A stretch of 64,000 nt of DNA from Betaproteobacteria bacterium (GTDB lineage Bacteria; Pseudomonadota; Gammaproteobacteria; Burkholderiales; Rhodocyclaceae): contig JACQYB010000011.1 in NCBI GenBank assembly GCA_016208415.1, forward strand, positions 1-64,000. The letters are read 5' to 3'. Positions 1-12,692 of this stretch are shown here, piece after piece; position 1 is the first letter of the stretch, and every line of letters begins with the position of its first letter. The translations under genes were made by a program, and so were the position numbers. Under the pieces are notes generated by a model. It did no database searches and was not told the origin of the DNA. It saw only the letters and a list, made by a program, of their open reading frames with translations.

Positions 1-134
1 CCTGCAACCCACCATTGTCCTTGCACCGCTGCATGCAGGGTTGGCGCGACATCGCCGCCAAGCTGCGCGAATCGCCGCGAAAGCGACGGTATCAACGTGA
101 GAAGCTCGAGACATGAATATTATGTTAGCGCTTA

Positions 135-257
135 TGCCCCCGAGGGGGCGCCCCCCGGCTTGGGGCGGCCTGGCGCCGGGTGGTGAGCCCCCACGCTGCG
201 CTGCCCCCCGAGGGGGCGCCCCCCCGGCTTGGGGCGGCCCGGCGCCGGGGGGGTGAG
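135..257. repeat. Tandem pair of the CCCCCGAGGGGGC intergenic repeat
   Basis: Two adjacent copies of a GC-rich motif (CCCCGAGGGGGCG, then CCGGCTTGGGGCGG, then CGGCGCCGGG) sit directly upstream of the sensor kinase. The second copy is preceded by CCCCCACGCTGCGCTGCC. The same block recurs at 3549-3696 and, inverted, at 62989-63055. The CCCCCGAGGGGGG core can fold into a short hairpin, so a terminator or mRNA-end role is possible. Positions 1-134 show no gene I can support; one frame gives a short Arg-rich tail ending at a TGA near 115, which may be the end of a gene lying outside the window. Confidence 0.7.
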
Positions 258-272
258 GGCTCGGGGCGAGGC

Positions 273-1778
273 ATGCACCGGTTGTTCTGGAAACTGTTCC
301 TGTCGTTCTGGGCGGCGCTGATCCTGTTCGCCGCCGCGGTCATCCTCGCGCTGGCGCTCTACATCGACCGCCAGCGTGAACGACCCGACGGCGCGCCCCA
401 GGAAGATCATGTCAGCCGCCACATCGCCGCCGCCCGGGACGCCGCCCTGGGGGGGCTGCCGGCGCTGCAGGACTGGGCGCGGGAGGTGGACCGCCATGAA
501 CTGGTGCCCGTCCTGGTGCTCGACCGGGACGGCCGCGACGTGCTCGACCGCGAGGTGTCGCCCCACCTGCTGGCACGCCTGAGGCGCCACGGCATGCCGC
601 GCCATCCGCCGTCCGCCGTCGGCCCCCGGGGCATGATGGGCCCCCCGGCCATCGGACCAAGCGCCGTGGTGCGTCTGCCCGACGGTGGCGAATACCGGCT
701 GGTGCCCGACTTCCGCAGCGTCAGCCTAGGGCGGTTTCTCGGCCGCCCACGGGTGATCGCCGTGCCGCTGCTGGCGGCAGCCCTGGCCGCCGGGCTGGTC
801 TGCCTGCTGCTGGCGCGCTACCTGGCCGCACCCATCGAACGGCTGCGGCGCGCCTCCGTGTCCTACGCCGCCGGCGATTTCAGCCAGCGGGTGGGCCCCA
901 CCCTGGGGCGGCGACGCGACGAGATCGTCGATCTGGCGCTGGCCCTGGACCACATGGCCGAACGCCTGGACACCCTGATGGGCTCCCAGCAGGCGCTGCT
1001 GCGCGACGTCTCCCACGAATTGCGCACGCCCCTGGCGCGCCTGCAGGCGGCGGTAGGGCTGGCGCGCCAGCAGGCGACCCAGAGGCCGGCGCGCCCGCGC
1101 GGCGGCGATGCCGAGGCCGCCCTGGAGCGCATCGAACGCGAAGCCGAGCGGCTCAACGAACTTGTGGGCCAGATCCTCACCCTGTCGCGCCAGGAGGCCC
1201 AGGGCGCCGCCCTTCGACGCGAACCGGTGGAACTCGACGAACTGCTGCGCGCCGTGGCCGAGGACGCCGCCATCGAGGCCGAGGCGCGCGGCTGCACCCT
1301 GGAAACTTCGAGCCTGGCACCGGTGACCATCGATGCCGATGCCGAACTGCTCCACAGCGCCCTGGAAAACGTGGTGCGCAACGCCATCCGCCACACGGCG
1401 CCGGGGACGGCGGTGAGCGTGGAACTGGCCATGCCGGCGTCGGGCACCGAGGCGGTGATCCGCATCGCCGACCACGGTCCGGGCGTGCCCGCCCGGATGC
1501 TGGAGCGCATCTTCGAACCCTTCGTGCGGGTGGGCGAGGCCCGCGACCGCCAGAGCGGCGGTTTCGGCCTGGGGCTGGCCATCGCGCGGCGCGCGATCCG
1601 CCGCCACGGCGGCAGCATCGCCGCGGCCAATCGTGCCGAAGGTGGGCTGGAGGTGACGATCCGTGTGGGAGCGGGCCTGCCCGCGATTTCACCCGTCGCT
1701 GCCGGTGCGGAGGCTGCAATCGCGGGTAAGCCCGCTCCCACCGGGGCGCCGGTGGCGGATCGGTCGGGCGGGGAGTGA
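273..1778 (+). CDS. Two-component sensor histidine kinase (CpxA/EnvZ-like layout)
   Basis: Membrane sensor kinase of 501 aa. The ATG at 273 was chosen because it begins with a clear membrane segment (Trp/Phe/Leu/Ala-rich, about residues 4-28); the frame stays open upstream only through repeat DNA. A short periplasmic domain follows, then a second membrane segment near residue 170, a HAMP domain, HisKA with VSHELRTPLARL (His248), and a HATPase with the N box (NVVRNAIRHT), DHGPGVP and GFGLGLAIA. The layout is that of envelope-stress or metal-sensing kinases normally paired with an OmpR-type regulator, which would lie outside the window. The last 35 or so residues are Ala/Pro-rich because the frame runs into a REP element (1665-1741) before stopping. 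Confidence 0.9.
   Translation: MHRLFWKLFLSFWAALILFAAAVILALALYIDRQRERPDGAPQEDHVSRHIAAARDAALGGLPALQDWAREVDRHELVPVLVLDRDGRDVLDREVSPHLLARLRRHGMPRHPPSAVGPRGMMGPPAIGPSAVVRLPDGGEYRLVPDFRSVSLGRFLGRPRVIAVPLLAAALAAGLVCLLLARYLAAPIERLRRASVSYAAGDFSQRVGPTLGRRRDEIVDLALALDHMAERLDTLMGSQQALLRDVSHELRTPLARLQAAVGLARQQATQRPARPRGGDAEAALERIEREAERLNELVGQILTLSRQEAQGAALRREPVELDELLRAVAEDAAIEAEARGCTLETSSLAPVTIDADAELLHSALENVVRNAIRHTAPGTAVSVELAMPASGTEAVIRIADHGPGVPARMLERIFEPFVRVGEARDRQSGGFGLGLAIARRAIRRHGGSIAAANRAEGGLEVTIRVGAGLPAISPVAAGAEAAIAGKPAPTGAPVADRSGGE
1665..1741. repeat. REP pair inside the sensor-kinase 3' end
   Basis: GTGGGAGCGGGCCTGCCCGCG and the complementary arm CGCGGGTAAGCCCGCTCCCAC flank a roughly 33-bp spacer. 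Five other copies lie at 50046, 52756, 54323, 62425 and 63953. This is the only copy read as protein: it encodes part of the kinase C-terminus. Confidence 0.9.
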
Positions 1779-1785
1779 CGAGTGC

Positions 1786-2094
1786 CTACCCGGGCGTTGC
1801 CAGCGCCCGCAGCCGTTGCATCCCCGCGGCGCCGACGCCGTGGATGCGTACCACCTTGCGCCGCGAGCCGGCGCCGCTCGCCAGTTCCACCGCTGCCCTG
1901 GCCACGCCGGCCTGCTGCGCCAGGAACGCGATCAGGCATTCGTTGGCGCGACCGTCCACGGGAGGTGCCGCCAGGCGCAGTTTCAGGGCGTCGCCATGCA
2001 GGCCGGCGGATTCGGTGCGGCGCGCACCGGGCTGGACGTGCAGACGCAGCGTGAGCTTGCCCGCCCCGTCGTCTCCGAGCCAGTCGCTATCCAC
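1786..2094 (-). CDS. yggU: DUF167/YggU family protein
   Basis: A DUF167 (YggU) protein of 102 aa with the family core: LTLRLHVQPGARRT near the N-terminus, LKLRLAAPPVDGRANECL in the middle and VELASGAGSRRKVVRI near the end. A GTG at 2094 is chosen as start because the product then opens as family members do (short Asp/Trp stretch before the first strand). The frame is open further upstream but overlaps yggT. Last gene of the yggS-proC-yggT-yggU cluster. The molecular role of the family is unknown. Confidence 0.85.
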   Translation of the reverse strand: MDSDWLGDDGAGKLTLRLHVQPGARRTESAGLHGDALKLRLAAPPVDGRANECLIAFLAQQAGVARAAVELASGAGSRRKVVRIHGVGAAGMQRLRALATPG

Positions 2095-2141
2095 CGGGAT
2101 ACGCGGCCGCAGCGCGCGTGCCGGACGGCGGGCGCGGGTCG

Positions 2142-2717
2142 TCAGAACATCGCGCCCATGAGGTTGGCGCGCAGGGAGTTGAGCAGCACCAGCACCACCT
2201 GCAGGAGCAGCAGCAGCACCAGCGGCGACAGGTCGATGTTGGCGACCGTCGGGATGACGCGCTGCAGCGGTCGCAGGAAGGGGCGCGCCAAGCCGTTGAA
2301 CAGCGGCGCCAGCGGCGCGTAGGGATTGACCCAGCTCAGCACCGCGGAGATCAGCACGATGCCGATGATGACGTAGACCCCCAGGCGCAGGATCTCGAAG
2401 AAACCGAGCACGAGCACGATGCCCAGGCCCGCCAGCGCCGTGGCGCCGAAGGGCAGCCCGCGCAGCCAGACTTCCACCAGCACCAGCAGGGTCTGCACCA
2501 GCCAGGCGCCCACCAGGGTGGCGAGGTCCAGGCCGAGGATGCCGGGCACGAAGCGGCGCAGCGGCAGGACCAGCCAGTCGGTGAGGCTGGTGACGAAGTG
2601 GCCGACCTGGTTGCGGAACGAAACCCGCGTCCACTGCATCAGGAAGCGCACCAGCAGCAGTCCGACAATGAAGGCGCCGATGGCGTTGATGATCATCAGC
2701 AACAGTTGCGTCAACAT
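2142..2717 (-). CDS. yggT: YggT family integral membrane protein
   Basis: A 191-aa membrane protein with four or five hydrophobic segments arranged as two YggT repeats, each with the family pattern of a helix followed by a loop with Pro and Arg (LVLPLRRFVP in the first, PFLRPLQRVIP in the second). It starts 3 bp after the proC stop, so the two are presumably co-transcribed. YggT proteins are poorly characterised; roles in cell-envelope or osmotic stress have been suggested for relatives. Confidence 0.9.
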   Translation of the reverse strand: MLTQLLLMIINAIGAFIVGLLLVRFLMQWTRVSFRNQVGHFVTSLTDWLVLPLRRFVPGILGLDLATLVGAWLVQTLLVLVEVWLRGLPFGATALAGLGIVLVLGFFEILRLGVYVIIGIVLISAVLSWVNPYAPLAPLFNGLARPFLRPLQRVIPTVANIDLSPLVLLLLLQVVLVLLNSLRANLMGAMF

Positions 2718-2720
2718 GTC

Positions 2721-3545
2721 TCAGTCCTTGCCCGTGTCCTTGCCCATGATTTCGCCCAGCTCCCGCCCGCGCTGCTCCGCGGCCCGCACGGCGCGCCCTA
2801 TGGCTGCCGCCACGCCGTCGGCCGCCAGGCTCGCCAGGGCGGCTTCGGTGGTGCCGCCTTTCGAGGTCACCCGCCGGCGCAGCACGGCCACGTCTTCATC
2901 GCTTCCGGCCGCCAGTTGCGCGGCGCCCAGGGCTGTGCCCAGGCTTAACGTCCGCGCCTGTTCGTCGCTGAAGCCCAGCTCCCGCGCCGCCTGCTGCAGC
3001 GCTTCGATGAAATGGAAGAAGTAGGCCGGCCCGCTGCCCGAGATTGCCGTGACGGCATCCATCTGCCCTTCGTCGTCCACCCACAGCGTGGTGCCGACGG
3101 CGGCGAGGACGGACTGCGCCTGGCTGCGCTGCTGCGCGCTCACCGCGGCGTCGGCGTAGAGCCCCGTGACGCCGGCACCGATGAGCGCCGGGGTGTTGGG
3201 CATGGCGCGTACCAGCAGGCGATGGCCGCCCAGCCAGCGGGCCAGGTCCGGCAGGCGGATGCCGGCGGCGATGCTGACCACGAGCTGCGAGCGCAGGCGT
3301 CCCGCCAGCGGCGCGCAGGCTGCGCGCATCTGCTGCGGCTTGACCGCCAGCACCAGCACGTCGCAGGCGAGCACCGCGTCGTCCACCGCGTCGTGGCAGG
3401 CGACGCCGAAAGTGCCCTGGAGACGCTCCCGCGCCTGCGGCAACAGCTCCACGACGTGCATGTCGGCGGCGACGAAGCCGCGTTGCAGCAATCCTCCGAT
3501 GAGGGCGCAGCCCATGTTGCCGCCGCCCAGGAAGGCGATCTTCAT
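2721..3545 (-). CDS. proC: Pyrroline-5-carboxylate reductase
   Basis: Cytoplasmic enzyme of 274 aa reducing pyrroline-5-carboxylate to proline with NAD(P)H, the last step of proline synthesis. The N-terminal Rossmann motif is FLGGGNMGCALIGGL; the NADP region carries LAVKPQQM; MPNTPALIGAGVTGL and the C-terminal signature SGSGPAYFFHFIEAL with TSKGGTTEAAL are typical of the active site. Length matches the family. It sits between yggS and yggT, its usual place in betaproteobacteria. Confidence 0.97.
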   Translation of the reverse strand: MKIAFLGGGNMGCALIGGLLQRGFVAADMHVVELLPQARERLQGTFGVACHDAVDDAVLACDVLVLAVKPQQMRAACAPLAGRLRSQLVVSIAAGIRLPDLARWLGGHRLLVRAMPNTPALIGAGVTGLYADAAVSAQQRSQAQSVLAAVGTTLWVDDEGQMDAVTAISGSGPAYFFHFIEALQQAARELGFSDEQARTLSLGTALGAAQLAAGSDEDVAVLRRRVTSKGGTTEAALASLAADGVAAAIGRAVRAAEQRGRELGEIMGKDTGKD

Positions 3546-3548
3546 CGG

Positions 3549-3696
3549 TCATGCCTCCCGTCGGGTGGCCCCAAGGGAGGCATGCGCCCCCTCGGGGGGG
3601 CTGAGGCGGGGTTTCGCAAAGCTCCGCTTGGCGCCGCCGAAACGGGCGAGCCGTGCAAGGCGAGACCTTCGCGAACATCGTGAGCGTGGGGGTGGT
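3549..3696. repeat. GC-rich intergenic repeat between yggS and proC
   Basis: This 148-bp spacer carries the family motif GGCATGCGCCCCCTCGGGGGG preceded by GGTGGCCCCAAGG, and ends in GCGTGGGGGTGG, matching copies at 135-257 and (same order) 62989-63055. It interrupts an otherwise tight gene cluster. It has a potential hairpin but no run of T, so I do not call it a terminator. Confidence 0.6.
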
Positions 3697-4419
3697 TCAT
3701 GTTCCTCCCGGTTGGGGGGCCTCTGCTCCGGCCCGGGCAGGGCGGGTGCCGAAAATCGCCGTGCCGACCCGCACCACGGTGGCGCCTTCGTGGATGGCCG
3801 CCTCCAGGTCGTCGGACATGCCCATGGACAGGGTGTCCAGGGCCAGGCCGGCGGCGTTGAGGCGGTCGAACAGCGCCCGCAGCGTGGCGAAGCGACGCTG
3901 CTGCAGGACCTCGTCCTCGCTCGGCTCGGGGATGGTCATCAGGCCGCGCAGGCGCAGGCCCGGCAGGGCGGCCACGGCCTGCGCCAGGGCGGGCGCCTCG
4001 TCCGGCGCGACGCCGCTCTTGCTGGCCTCGCCGCTGACATTCACCTGCACGCAGACCTGGAGGGGTTCGGCGTCGCCCGACCGCGCCCGGGAAAGGCGCT
4101 CGGCAACGTGCAGCCGGTCGACGGAGTGCACCCAGGCGAAATGCTCGGCCACGGGCCGGGTCTTGTTGCTCTGCAGCGGGCCGATGAAGTGCCATTCGAT
4201 GCCACGGCCTGCCAGGGCGCGGATCTTGCCCACGGCTTCCTGCACGTAGCTCTCGCCGAACCGGTGCTGCCCCGCCGCCAGCGCTTCGGCCACCGCCGCC
4301 GCCGGCCAGCCCTTGGACACGGCAAGCAGTGTGATGGCGCGCGGATCGCGGCCGGCGAGACGCGCCGCCGCCTCCATGCGGGCGTGAATGGCTTGCAGGC
4401 GGCCAGCCATAGTCATCAT
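3697..4419 (-). CDS. yggS: PLP-binding homeostasis protein YggS/PipY
   Basis: Cytoplasmic protein of 240 aa in the YggS/PROSC family, which binds pyridoxal phosphate and maintains B6 and amino-acid balance without a known catalytic reaction. The PLP lysine lies in LLAVSKGWP (about residue 36). [21 protein letters not shown], and the C-terminal [13 protein letters not shown] and RVGTAIFG are all family motifs. The start is ATG at 4419; 4416 and 4410 are alternatives. The frame is open far upstream but without family similarity. It heads the minus-strand cluster divergent from pilT. Confidence 0.95.
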   Translation of the reverse strand: MMTMAGRLQAIHARMEAAARLAGRDPRAITLLAVSKGWPAAAVAEALAAGQHRFGESYVQEAVGKIRALAGRGIEWHFIGPLQSNKTRPVAEHFAWVHSVDRLHVAERLSRARSGDAEPLQVCVQVNVSGEASKSGVAPDEAPALAQAVAALPGLRLRGLMTIPEPSEDEVLQQRRFATLRALFDRLNAAGLALDTLSMGMSDDLEAAIHEGATVVRVGTAIFGTRPARAGAEAPQPGGT

Positions 4420-4742
4420 AATCGGCGGGGGCTTCCCTTGTTTTTGCTGTACGACGCGTCGCACGCGCCGTTTCCGGAGTGCGGCGCCGGGTCGCGGTGT
4501 CCTGCGCCGGCCCCTTCGGCATTCAAGATTGCCGCGCGCGATGCCGTTGAGGAACCCTGTCTCCCGAACCGCCGTGAAAGCTGCGGCGCGACCGGGGCGG
4601 CGGGGCCATCGCTGTGCCTGAAGCGCCAAACGGCGTGGCGTCGGCCTTTCGTGCGCCTCCGACGTCGGGCCGGCGGGGGCGTCGCCAGTATAGCATCGCC
4701 CTGAACACGGCCCCACGCGCCATTGCATCCAGACGGAACTAC
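4420..4742. other. Divergent yggS/pilT promoter region
   Basis: 323 bp between the divergent yggS and pilT starts. It must carry both promoters, but I see no convincing sigma-70 pair. A TATAGC hexamer at about 4688 is a possible -10 for pilT, without a good -35. No gene is supported here. Confidence 0.4.
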
Positions 4743-5786
4743 ATGGACATCACCGAACTGCTCGCCTTTGCCGTAAAGAACAAGGCCTCGGACCTGCACC
4801 TGTCGGCAGGCATGCCGCCCATGATCCGCGTCCATGGCGACGTGCGCCGCATCAACCTGCCGGCCATGGAGCACAAGGAAGTTCATGGGATGATCTACGA
4901 CATCATGAACGACCAGCAGCGCAAGGAATACGAGGAACACCTGGAGTGCGACTTCTCCTTCGGCATTCCCAACCTGGCGCGCTTCCGGGTCAATGCCTTC
5001 GTGCAGGACCGGGGCGCGGGGGCGGTGTTCCGCACCATTCCCACCAAGGTGCTGACCCTGGAGGAGCTGGAGGCGCCCAAGATCTTCAAGGAAATCTCCA
5101 ACCAGCCGCGCGGCATCGTGCTGGTCACCGGACCCACCGGCTCGGGCAAGACCACGACCCTGGGGGCGATGGTCGATTACATCAACGATAACCAGTACCT
5201 CCACATCCTGACGGTGGAGGACCCCATCGAATTCGTCCACGTGAGCAAGCGCTCGCTGATCAACCAGCGCGAGGTGGGGCGCGACACCCGCTCCTTCAAC
5301 AACGCGCTGCGCTCGGCGCTGCGCGAAGACCCGGACGTGATCCTGGTGGGTGAACTGCGCGACCTGGAGACCATCCGCCTGGCGCTCACCGCGGCCGAGA
5401 CCGGCCACCTGGTGTTCGGCACCCTGCACACCAGTTCGGCGGCCAAGACCATCGACCGCATCGTCGATGTCTTCCCGGCGGCCGAAAAGGAGATGGTGCG
5501 CACGATGCTCTCCGAGAGCCTGCGGGCGGTGATCTCCCAGACGCTGCTCAAGCGCAAGGACGGCCAGGGGCGGGCCGCGGCGCACGAGATCATGGTGGGC
5601 ACGCCGGCCATCCGCAACCTCATACGGGAGAACAAGATTGCCCAGATGTACTCGGCCATCCAGACCGGCCAGAACGTGGGCATGCAGACGCTGGACCAGT
5701 GCCTGGCAGATCTGGTGCGGCGCAACCTGGTGACTTCGGCGGAAGCCCGGGTCAAGGCACAGAACAAGGACAGCTTCATCGGCTGA
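4743..5786 (+). CDS. pilT: Type IV pilus retraction ATPase PilT
   Basis: Hexameric cytoplasmic ATPase of 347 aa that powers depolymerisation of type IV pili (twitching, DNA uptake). N-terminal PAS-like domain [15 protein letters not shown], Walker [11 protein letters not shown] at about residues 130-139, Asp box LTVEDPIEF, Walker [14 protein letters not shown], His box [13 protein letters not shown], and the PilT C-terminal [10 protein letters not shown] with TLDQCLADL. The ATG at 4743 gives the standard PilT N-terminus ([11 protein letters not shown]). Followed 60 bp downstream by pilU. Confidence 0.98.
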   Translation: MDITELLAFAVKNKASDLHLSAGMPPMIRVHGDVRRINLPAMEHKEVHGMIYDIMNDQQRKEYEEHLECDFSFGIPNLARFRVNAFVQDRGAGAVFRTIPTKVLTLEELEAPKIFKEISNQPRGIVLVTGPTGSGKTTTLGAMVDYINDNQYLHILTVEDPIEFVHVSKRSLINQREVGRDTRSFNNALRSALREDPDVILVGELRDLETIRLALTAAETGHLVFGTLHTSSAAKTIDRIVDVFPAAEKEMVRTMLSESLRAVISQTLLKRKDGQGRAAAHEIMVGTPAIRNLIRENKIAQMYSAIQTGQNVGMQTLDQCLADLVRRNLVTSAEARVKAQNKDSFIG

Positions 5787-5846
5787 GCGGTGCGATCCCC
5801 CTGTTGAAAGCGCGCAAGCGCCGAGGGGACGGCGGAGGAGGGGAAT

Positions 5847-6983
5847 ATGGAACGCGATCAGGCCATCAAGTTCATGCACGAGCTGCTGAGCCTGCTGGTC
5901 AGCAAGAAGGGGTCGGACCTCTTCATCACCGCCGGTTATCCGCCGGCCATCAAGGTCAATGGCAAGATCACGCCCCAGTCCAACCAGGTCCTGACGCCGC
6001 AGCACACGTCCACGCTGGCGCGGGCGGTGATGAACGACCGCCAGGCGGCGGAGTTCGAGGCGACGCGGGAATGCAACTTCGCCATCACGCCGCTGGGCAT
6101 CGGCCGTTTCCGCGTCAATGCCTTCCTGCAGCAGGGCCGGGTGGGCGCGGTGCTGCGGGTGATCAACACCCACATCCCGACCATCGACGAACTGGGCCTG
6201 CCGCCGGTACTCAAGGACGTGGCCATGTCCAAGCGCGGGCTGGTGATCATGGTGGGTGGCACCGGCACCGGCAAGACGACCTCGCTGGCGGCGCTGGTGG
6301 ATCACCGCAACCAGAACAGCTACGGCCACATCATCACCATCGAAGACCCCATCGAGTACGTGCACCAGCACAGGAACTGCATCGTCACGCAGCGCGAGGT
6401 GGGCGTGGATACCGAGTCCTGGGAGGTGGCGCTGAAGAACACCCTGCGCCAGGCGCCGGACGTCATCCTCATGGGCGAGATCCGCGACAGCAAGACCATG
6501 GAGTACGCCCTGGCCTTCTCCGAGACCGGCCACCTGTGCATGGCCACGCTGCACGCCAACAGCGCCAACCAGGCCATCGACCGGGTGATCAACTTCTTCC
6601 CCGAGGAGCGGCGCCAGCAGACGCTCATGGACCTGTCGCTGAACCTGCGCGCCCTCGTCTCCCAGCGGCTGCTGCCCATCAAGCACGCCAAGGGCCGCGT
6701 CGCCGCCGTGGAGGTGTTGCTCAACTCGCCCTACATCGCCGACCTGATCTTCCGCGGCGACGTGGCGCAGATCAAGGACGTGATGAAGCGCTCCCGCGAG
6801 CTGGGCATGCAGACCTTCGACCAGGCGCTGTTCGATCTCTACGAGGCCGGCAAGATCGGCTACGAGGACGCGCTGCGCAATGCCGACTCGGTCAATGACC
6901 TGCGCCTGAACATCAAGCTCAACGGCAAGGATGCGGGAGATCGGGATCTGGCCAGTGGCGTGGGCCACCTGGACATCGTCTGA
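5847..6983 (+). CDS. pilU: Type IV pilus accessory ATPase PilU
   Basis: PilT-like ATPase of 378 aa that assists pilus retraction. A strong ribosome site (GGAGGAGGGG) lies just before the ATG. Domains parallel Pil[18 protein letters not shown], Walker [36 protein letters not shown] and [14 protein letters not shown]. The PilU-specific extended C-terminus ([10 protein letters not shown], then an acidic end) is present. Paired with pilT, the normal betaproteobacterial order. Confidence 0.97.
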   Translation: MERDQAIKFMHELLSLLVSKKGSDLFITAGYPPAIKVNGKITPQSNQVLTPQHTSTLARAVMNDRQAAEFEATRECNFAITPLGIGRFRVNAFLQQGRVGAVLRVINTHIPTIDELGLPPVLKDVAMSKRGLVIMVGGTGTGKTTSLAALVDHRNQNSYGHIITIEDPIEYVHQHRNCIVTQREVGVDTESWEVALKNTLRQAPDVILMGEIRDSKTMEYALAFSETGHLCMATLHANSANQAIDRVINFFPEERRQQTLMDLSLNLRALVSQRLLPIKHAKGRVAAVEVLLNSPYIADLIFRGDVAQIKDVMKRSRELGMQTFDQALFDLYEAGKIGYEDALRNADSVNDLRLNIKLNGKDAGDRDLASGVGHLDIV

Positions 6984-7084
6984 GCAACGACGTCTGATCT
7001 TCGACGTCGGCGAAGCGCGGGGCTCATGGCTGCCCGGGTTCCGGTCGGCTGTGGCGCATCTCCCGCCCCCACAGCGCCCCCGGG

Positions 7085-7440
7085 CGACGTAGAGGAAGTT
7101 GCCGGAACCGCAGGCCGGGTCCAGCACCCGGAACTGGCACAGCCGGTGGTGGAAGGCGCGGATCTCGGCGACGGCCTCCTTCTCTTTCCCCTCGTTGGCC
7201 AGCAGCAGCGCGGCCGCCTGCACGTCGGCCCAGCCGCGGCTTGACGCTCGCACCGCTCGCATCAGCCTGCACCGAAACTTCGTGGTCGCGGGTGTCGGCG
7301 CGCGCCGGGTCGGGCTTGGGGAGGCCCGGCAGCTCGCACAGCTCGGTGACGAAGAGCTGGTAGTCGGCGCGCTCGGAGCCGTCGGCACCCGACCAGCGGG
7401 CGACGGGGATCCCGGGCCGAGGCCCGGTCAGGACATGACG
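7085..7440 (-). pseudogene. DNA methyltransferase remnant (class I SAM-dependent)
   Basis: Two pieces in different minus-strand frames match one large DNA adenine methyltransferase family. The N-terminal piece has [20 protein letters not shown] followed by [13 protein letters not shown] (about 7310-7440). The second has [18 protein letters not shown] and the SAM-binding motif [16 protein letters not shown] (about 7085-7225). The several hundred residues normally between them are missing, the frame shifts, and everything downstream of motif I is gone. It is a dead restriction-modification or BREX-like methylase scrap beside a Uma2 gene. Confidence 0.7.
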
Positions 7441-7508
7441 GAGGCCAGCACCCCCGGCGCCACGACCACTATGGCCAGCAGCGACACGCCAGCGTCCGTC
7501 AAGCCGCC

Positions 7509-8069
7509 TCACTCGGCCCACAGCCCCGCCAAAGGAAACCCGATGGCATCGAAGGGCGCCAACCGCACCTCGTCGTCGTCCTTGAGCGTGGCGATCAGGG
7601 TCCAGCGCTGTAGCGCGTTCTCGTAGGCTTCCAGGATGCGCAGGTCGGGGTCCACCAGCCACGCGTGCCCCACGCCCCAGCGGCCGTAGATGGGCAGCTT
7701 TTCCACCCGGTCGTCGCGCGCGGTGGAGGGGGAGAGGATCTCGCACACCCAGTCCGGGGCGAGGTCGAACCACGCCGTCTGCGGCAGGTGCGGCATGCGG
7801 CTGCGGCACCATCCGGCCAGGTCCGGCACCAGGATGTCGGCGCCGATGTGGATCTCGGGTTCGTCCAGGATCCACCAGCCGCCGGGACCGCCCCGAGCCT
7901 TGTCGAAGGGACCGACGAGTTCGCCGCCCAGGCTGGAGTAGGCGTGCGCATGCCTTGGCGCCGGCCTGGGGTGGGTCACCAGGCGTCCGTTGATGATCTC
8001 GCCCACCAGGTTGGCGGGCAGGTCGAACAGGTCTTCGTAGCGGGCGGGCCGTTCGGCCGGGAGTCTCAT
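7509..8069 (-). CDS. Uma2 family endonuclease (DUF820)
   Basis: Uma2/DUF820 protein of 186 aa with a PD-(D/E)XK-type restriction-endonuclease-like fold. Visible motifs are GEIINGRLVTHPRP near the N-terminus, ADILVPDLAGW in the middle, LAPDWVCEILSPSTARDDRVEKLPIY (carrying the predicted catalytic Asp/Glu and Lys), then GVGHAWLVDPDLRILE. Uma2 genes are abundant in some bacteria and often lie among mobile DNA; their biological role is unsettled. One of three in the window, and only distantly similar to the other two. Confidence 0.9.
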   Translation of the reverse strand: MRLPAERPARYEDLFDLPANLVGEIINGRLVTHPRPAPRHAHAYSSLGGELVGPFDKARGGPGGWWILDEPEIHIGADILVPDLAGWCRSRMPHLPQTAWFDLAPDWVCEILSPSTARDDRVEKLPIYGRWGVGHAWLVDPDLRILEAYENALQRWTLIATLKDDDEVRLAPFDAIGFPLAGLWAE

Positions 8070-8296
8070 GTGTGTGTTCCTGCAAGGTGACGTGAAATGT
8101 AACTTACGCCATCCGCGATGGCGCCGCCAGCGTGTCGCGCCCGCCGTGCCGCCCGTGTCTCGTTGCGCCGGGCCGACGGGGTGTACGCCGGTCTCCCTGG
8201 CGTGATCTGCCACGGGCACGTAGCGCGCGTAAAATGCCGCACTCGTGGGCGCCGTCGCGGCGGCGTCTCGCACGTCATTGGGAGGGGGTCCGAAAC

Positions 8297-10125
8297 ATGT
8301 CCGGAAAGCCACGTCACGGTGCTGCGCGTCGCGCCGGGGAAGCCAAGCCCCAGACCGCCCAGATGGAGGCGGTGCGCCGCGCCTCGCGCGCCGGCCGGCA
8401 CGACGAGGCGCGGGCCCGGGGGCGGGCGCTGCGGGCGGCCTTTCCCGCCTTCCGCCCGCTGCATCACCTGGCCTGGGAGGTGGAGCGCGAGGCCGCAAAC
8501 CCGATGGCGGCGACCAGCCGTGCCTGGGACTGGGTGCAGGCGGTCGCGGCGAGCGTCCCGGCCCTGGAAGCCCTGCGCGACAGCGCGCTGGCGGCGGGGC
8601 GCGCGGCGCTGGGTGCCTGGGCCATCAACCGTCTGCGGGCGATGGACGGGCGGCCGCCCCTGGAACTGCCGCCGCTGCACAACCCGCTGGGCGACCTGAC
8701 GCTGGCGCAGGGCGTCGACATGGATCTGGCGCAGGTCTTCCTCAACGACCAACGCTACGACGAGGCCATCGCCCTGATGCGGCACCTGGACCATCCTTCG
8801 GCGCGCAACAACATGGGCCTGGCCCAGTTTGCCCGGGGCGACGTGGCGGCGGCGCGGGAGACGCTGGAGGAGGCGTGGCAGGCGTGGCCGGGCAACCTGT
8901 TCGCGCTGGACCGGCTGATGCGCTTGCGACTGTGGGTGGGCGGGCACGACGCCGCCGCGCCGCTGGCGGGGCCCCTGGCCGGCGCCGTGCCGCTGCGGGG
9001 AGAAGACGCCGTGGCCCAGTTGTCGGGGCTGATCGTCCTCGGGCAGGCGCAGCAGGCCGACCGGGCCTGGGCCGGGCACGGGGCGGCGCGGTTCTGGAAG
9101 GACAGCGACAAGGCGCTGCGTGCCCTGTTCGACTACCTGGGCGCCGTGGCGGCCATGGCGCTGGAACACTGGGACGATGCCCGGGAACGCAGCCGGGCCG
9201 CCATGGAGGCAAAGCCGGATTTCGCGGCGGCCGCCGAGGCGAGGCTGGCCGCCAGGCTGCACCGCGTCCCCGGAGCCGTGGACGTGGAAGTGGGCGATTT
9301 CGGGAGCTGGCTGCCGGTGTCCCTGCTGCATGAGATCCGCCGCAGCGGCAAGGACAGCGATGCCTTGGTGCGCCTGCTGGGCCGCTGTGACGCCACGGCG
9401 GACTACCTGGGCGCGGCGGCGCAGTATGGCGGCGCGGCGGTGCGCGCCGTGGCCGTGGCGATCCTGCAGCAGCGCGCCGCGGACGGCGACGAGGTGGCGC
9501 TGGCGGAAATCAAGGCCTTGCTCGGGCGCCCCTGCGGTCCGGACCGGGACCGCTCGCAGTTGCACCACTGGCTGGCGAGCCGCGGCTTCCTCGCCCGCGG
9601 CGATCGGGTGGAGATGCTCGTCGGCGGCAGGCTGCGCAGCATCATGCCCCTGTCGGTGACGATCACCGCCGAACCCCAGGAAAGCGATCTGTCCGAGGCG
9701 GACCAGGACCTGCTGGAGGAGGCGGTGGAGATGGCCTCCCTGGGCGCGAGCGCGCGCGCGCTGGAACTGGCGCAGCAACTGCATGCGCGGCTGCCGGACT
9801 ACCCGACGGCCATCGGCAACCTGGCGGCCATCAAGGAAGGCCTGCACCACCCGGACGAGGAGGTGGAGGCGCTGTACCGCCGCGCCCTCGGCATCGATGC
9901 CGACTACGTCTTCGCCCGCGCCGGGCTGGTGCGCGTCCTGGCCCGCCGCGGCGAGCTGGATGCGGCGCGGGAACTGCTCCTGCCCGTCCATGAGCGCGAG
10001 GAATACCACTTCACCGAGTGGCGCGCCGTCCTCATGGCGCGGCGCGAGATGGCGCGGGCGACGGGCGACCGGTCGGCGGAAGAGGCCATCGACGACGGCC
10101 TGCGGGACCTGCGGGAGCGCTTTGG

Positions 10126-10129
<4 letters not shown>
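8297..10129 (+). CDS. Tetratricopeptide-repeat protein
   Basis: A protein of 610 aa, almost entirely alpha-helical, with TPR-like repeats (for example [40 protein letters not shown], and [20 protein letters not shown] near the C-terminus). The start at 8297 follows a GGGAGGGGG ribosome site; the upstream open frame lacks one. No signal peptide or membrane segment, so it is probably a cytoplasmic scaffold. Its stop overlaps the recQ start (GTGA), so the two are translationally coupled. Function unknown. Confidence 0.85.
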
Positions 10130-12624
<2,495 letters not shown>

Positions 12625-12692
12625 AGACCGCCGATGGTCGCGCACCCGGGCCGTTCGGCCAGACACGACACATGAAACCAGGAACCTCGTTT

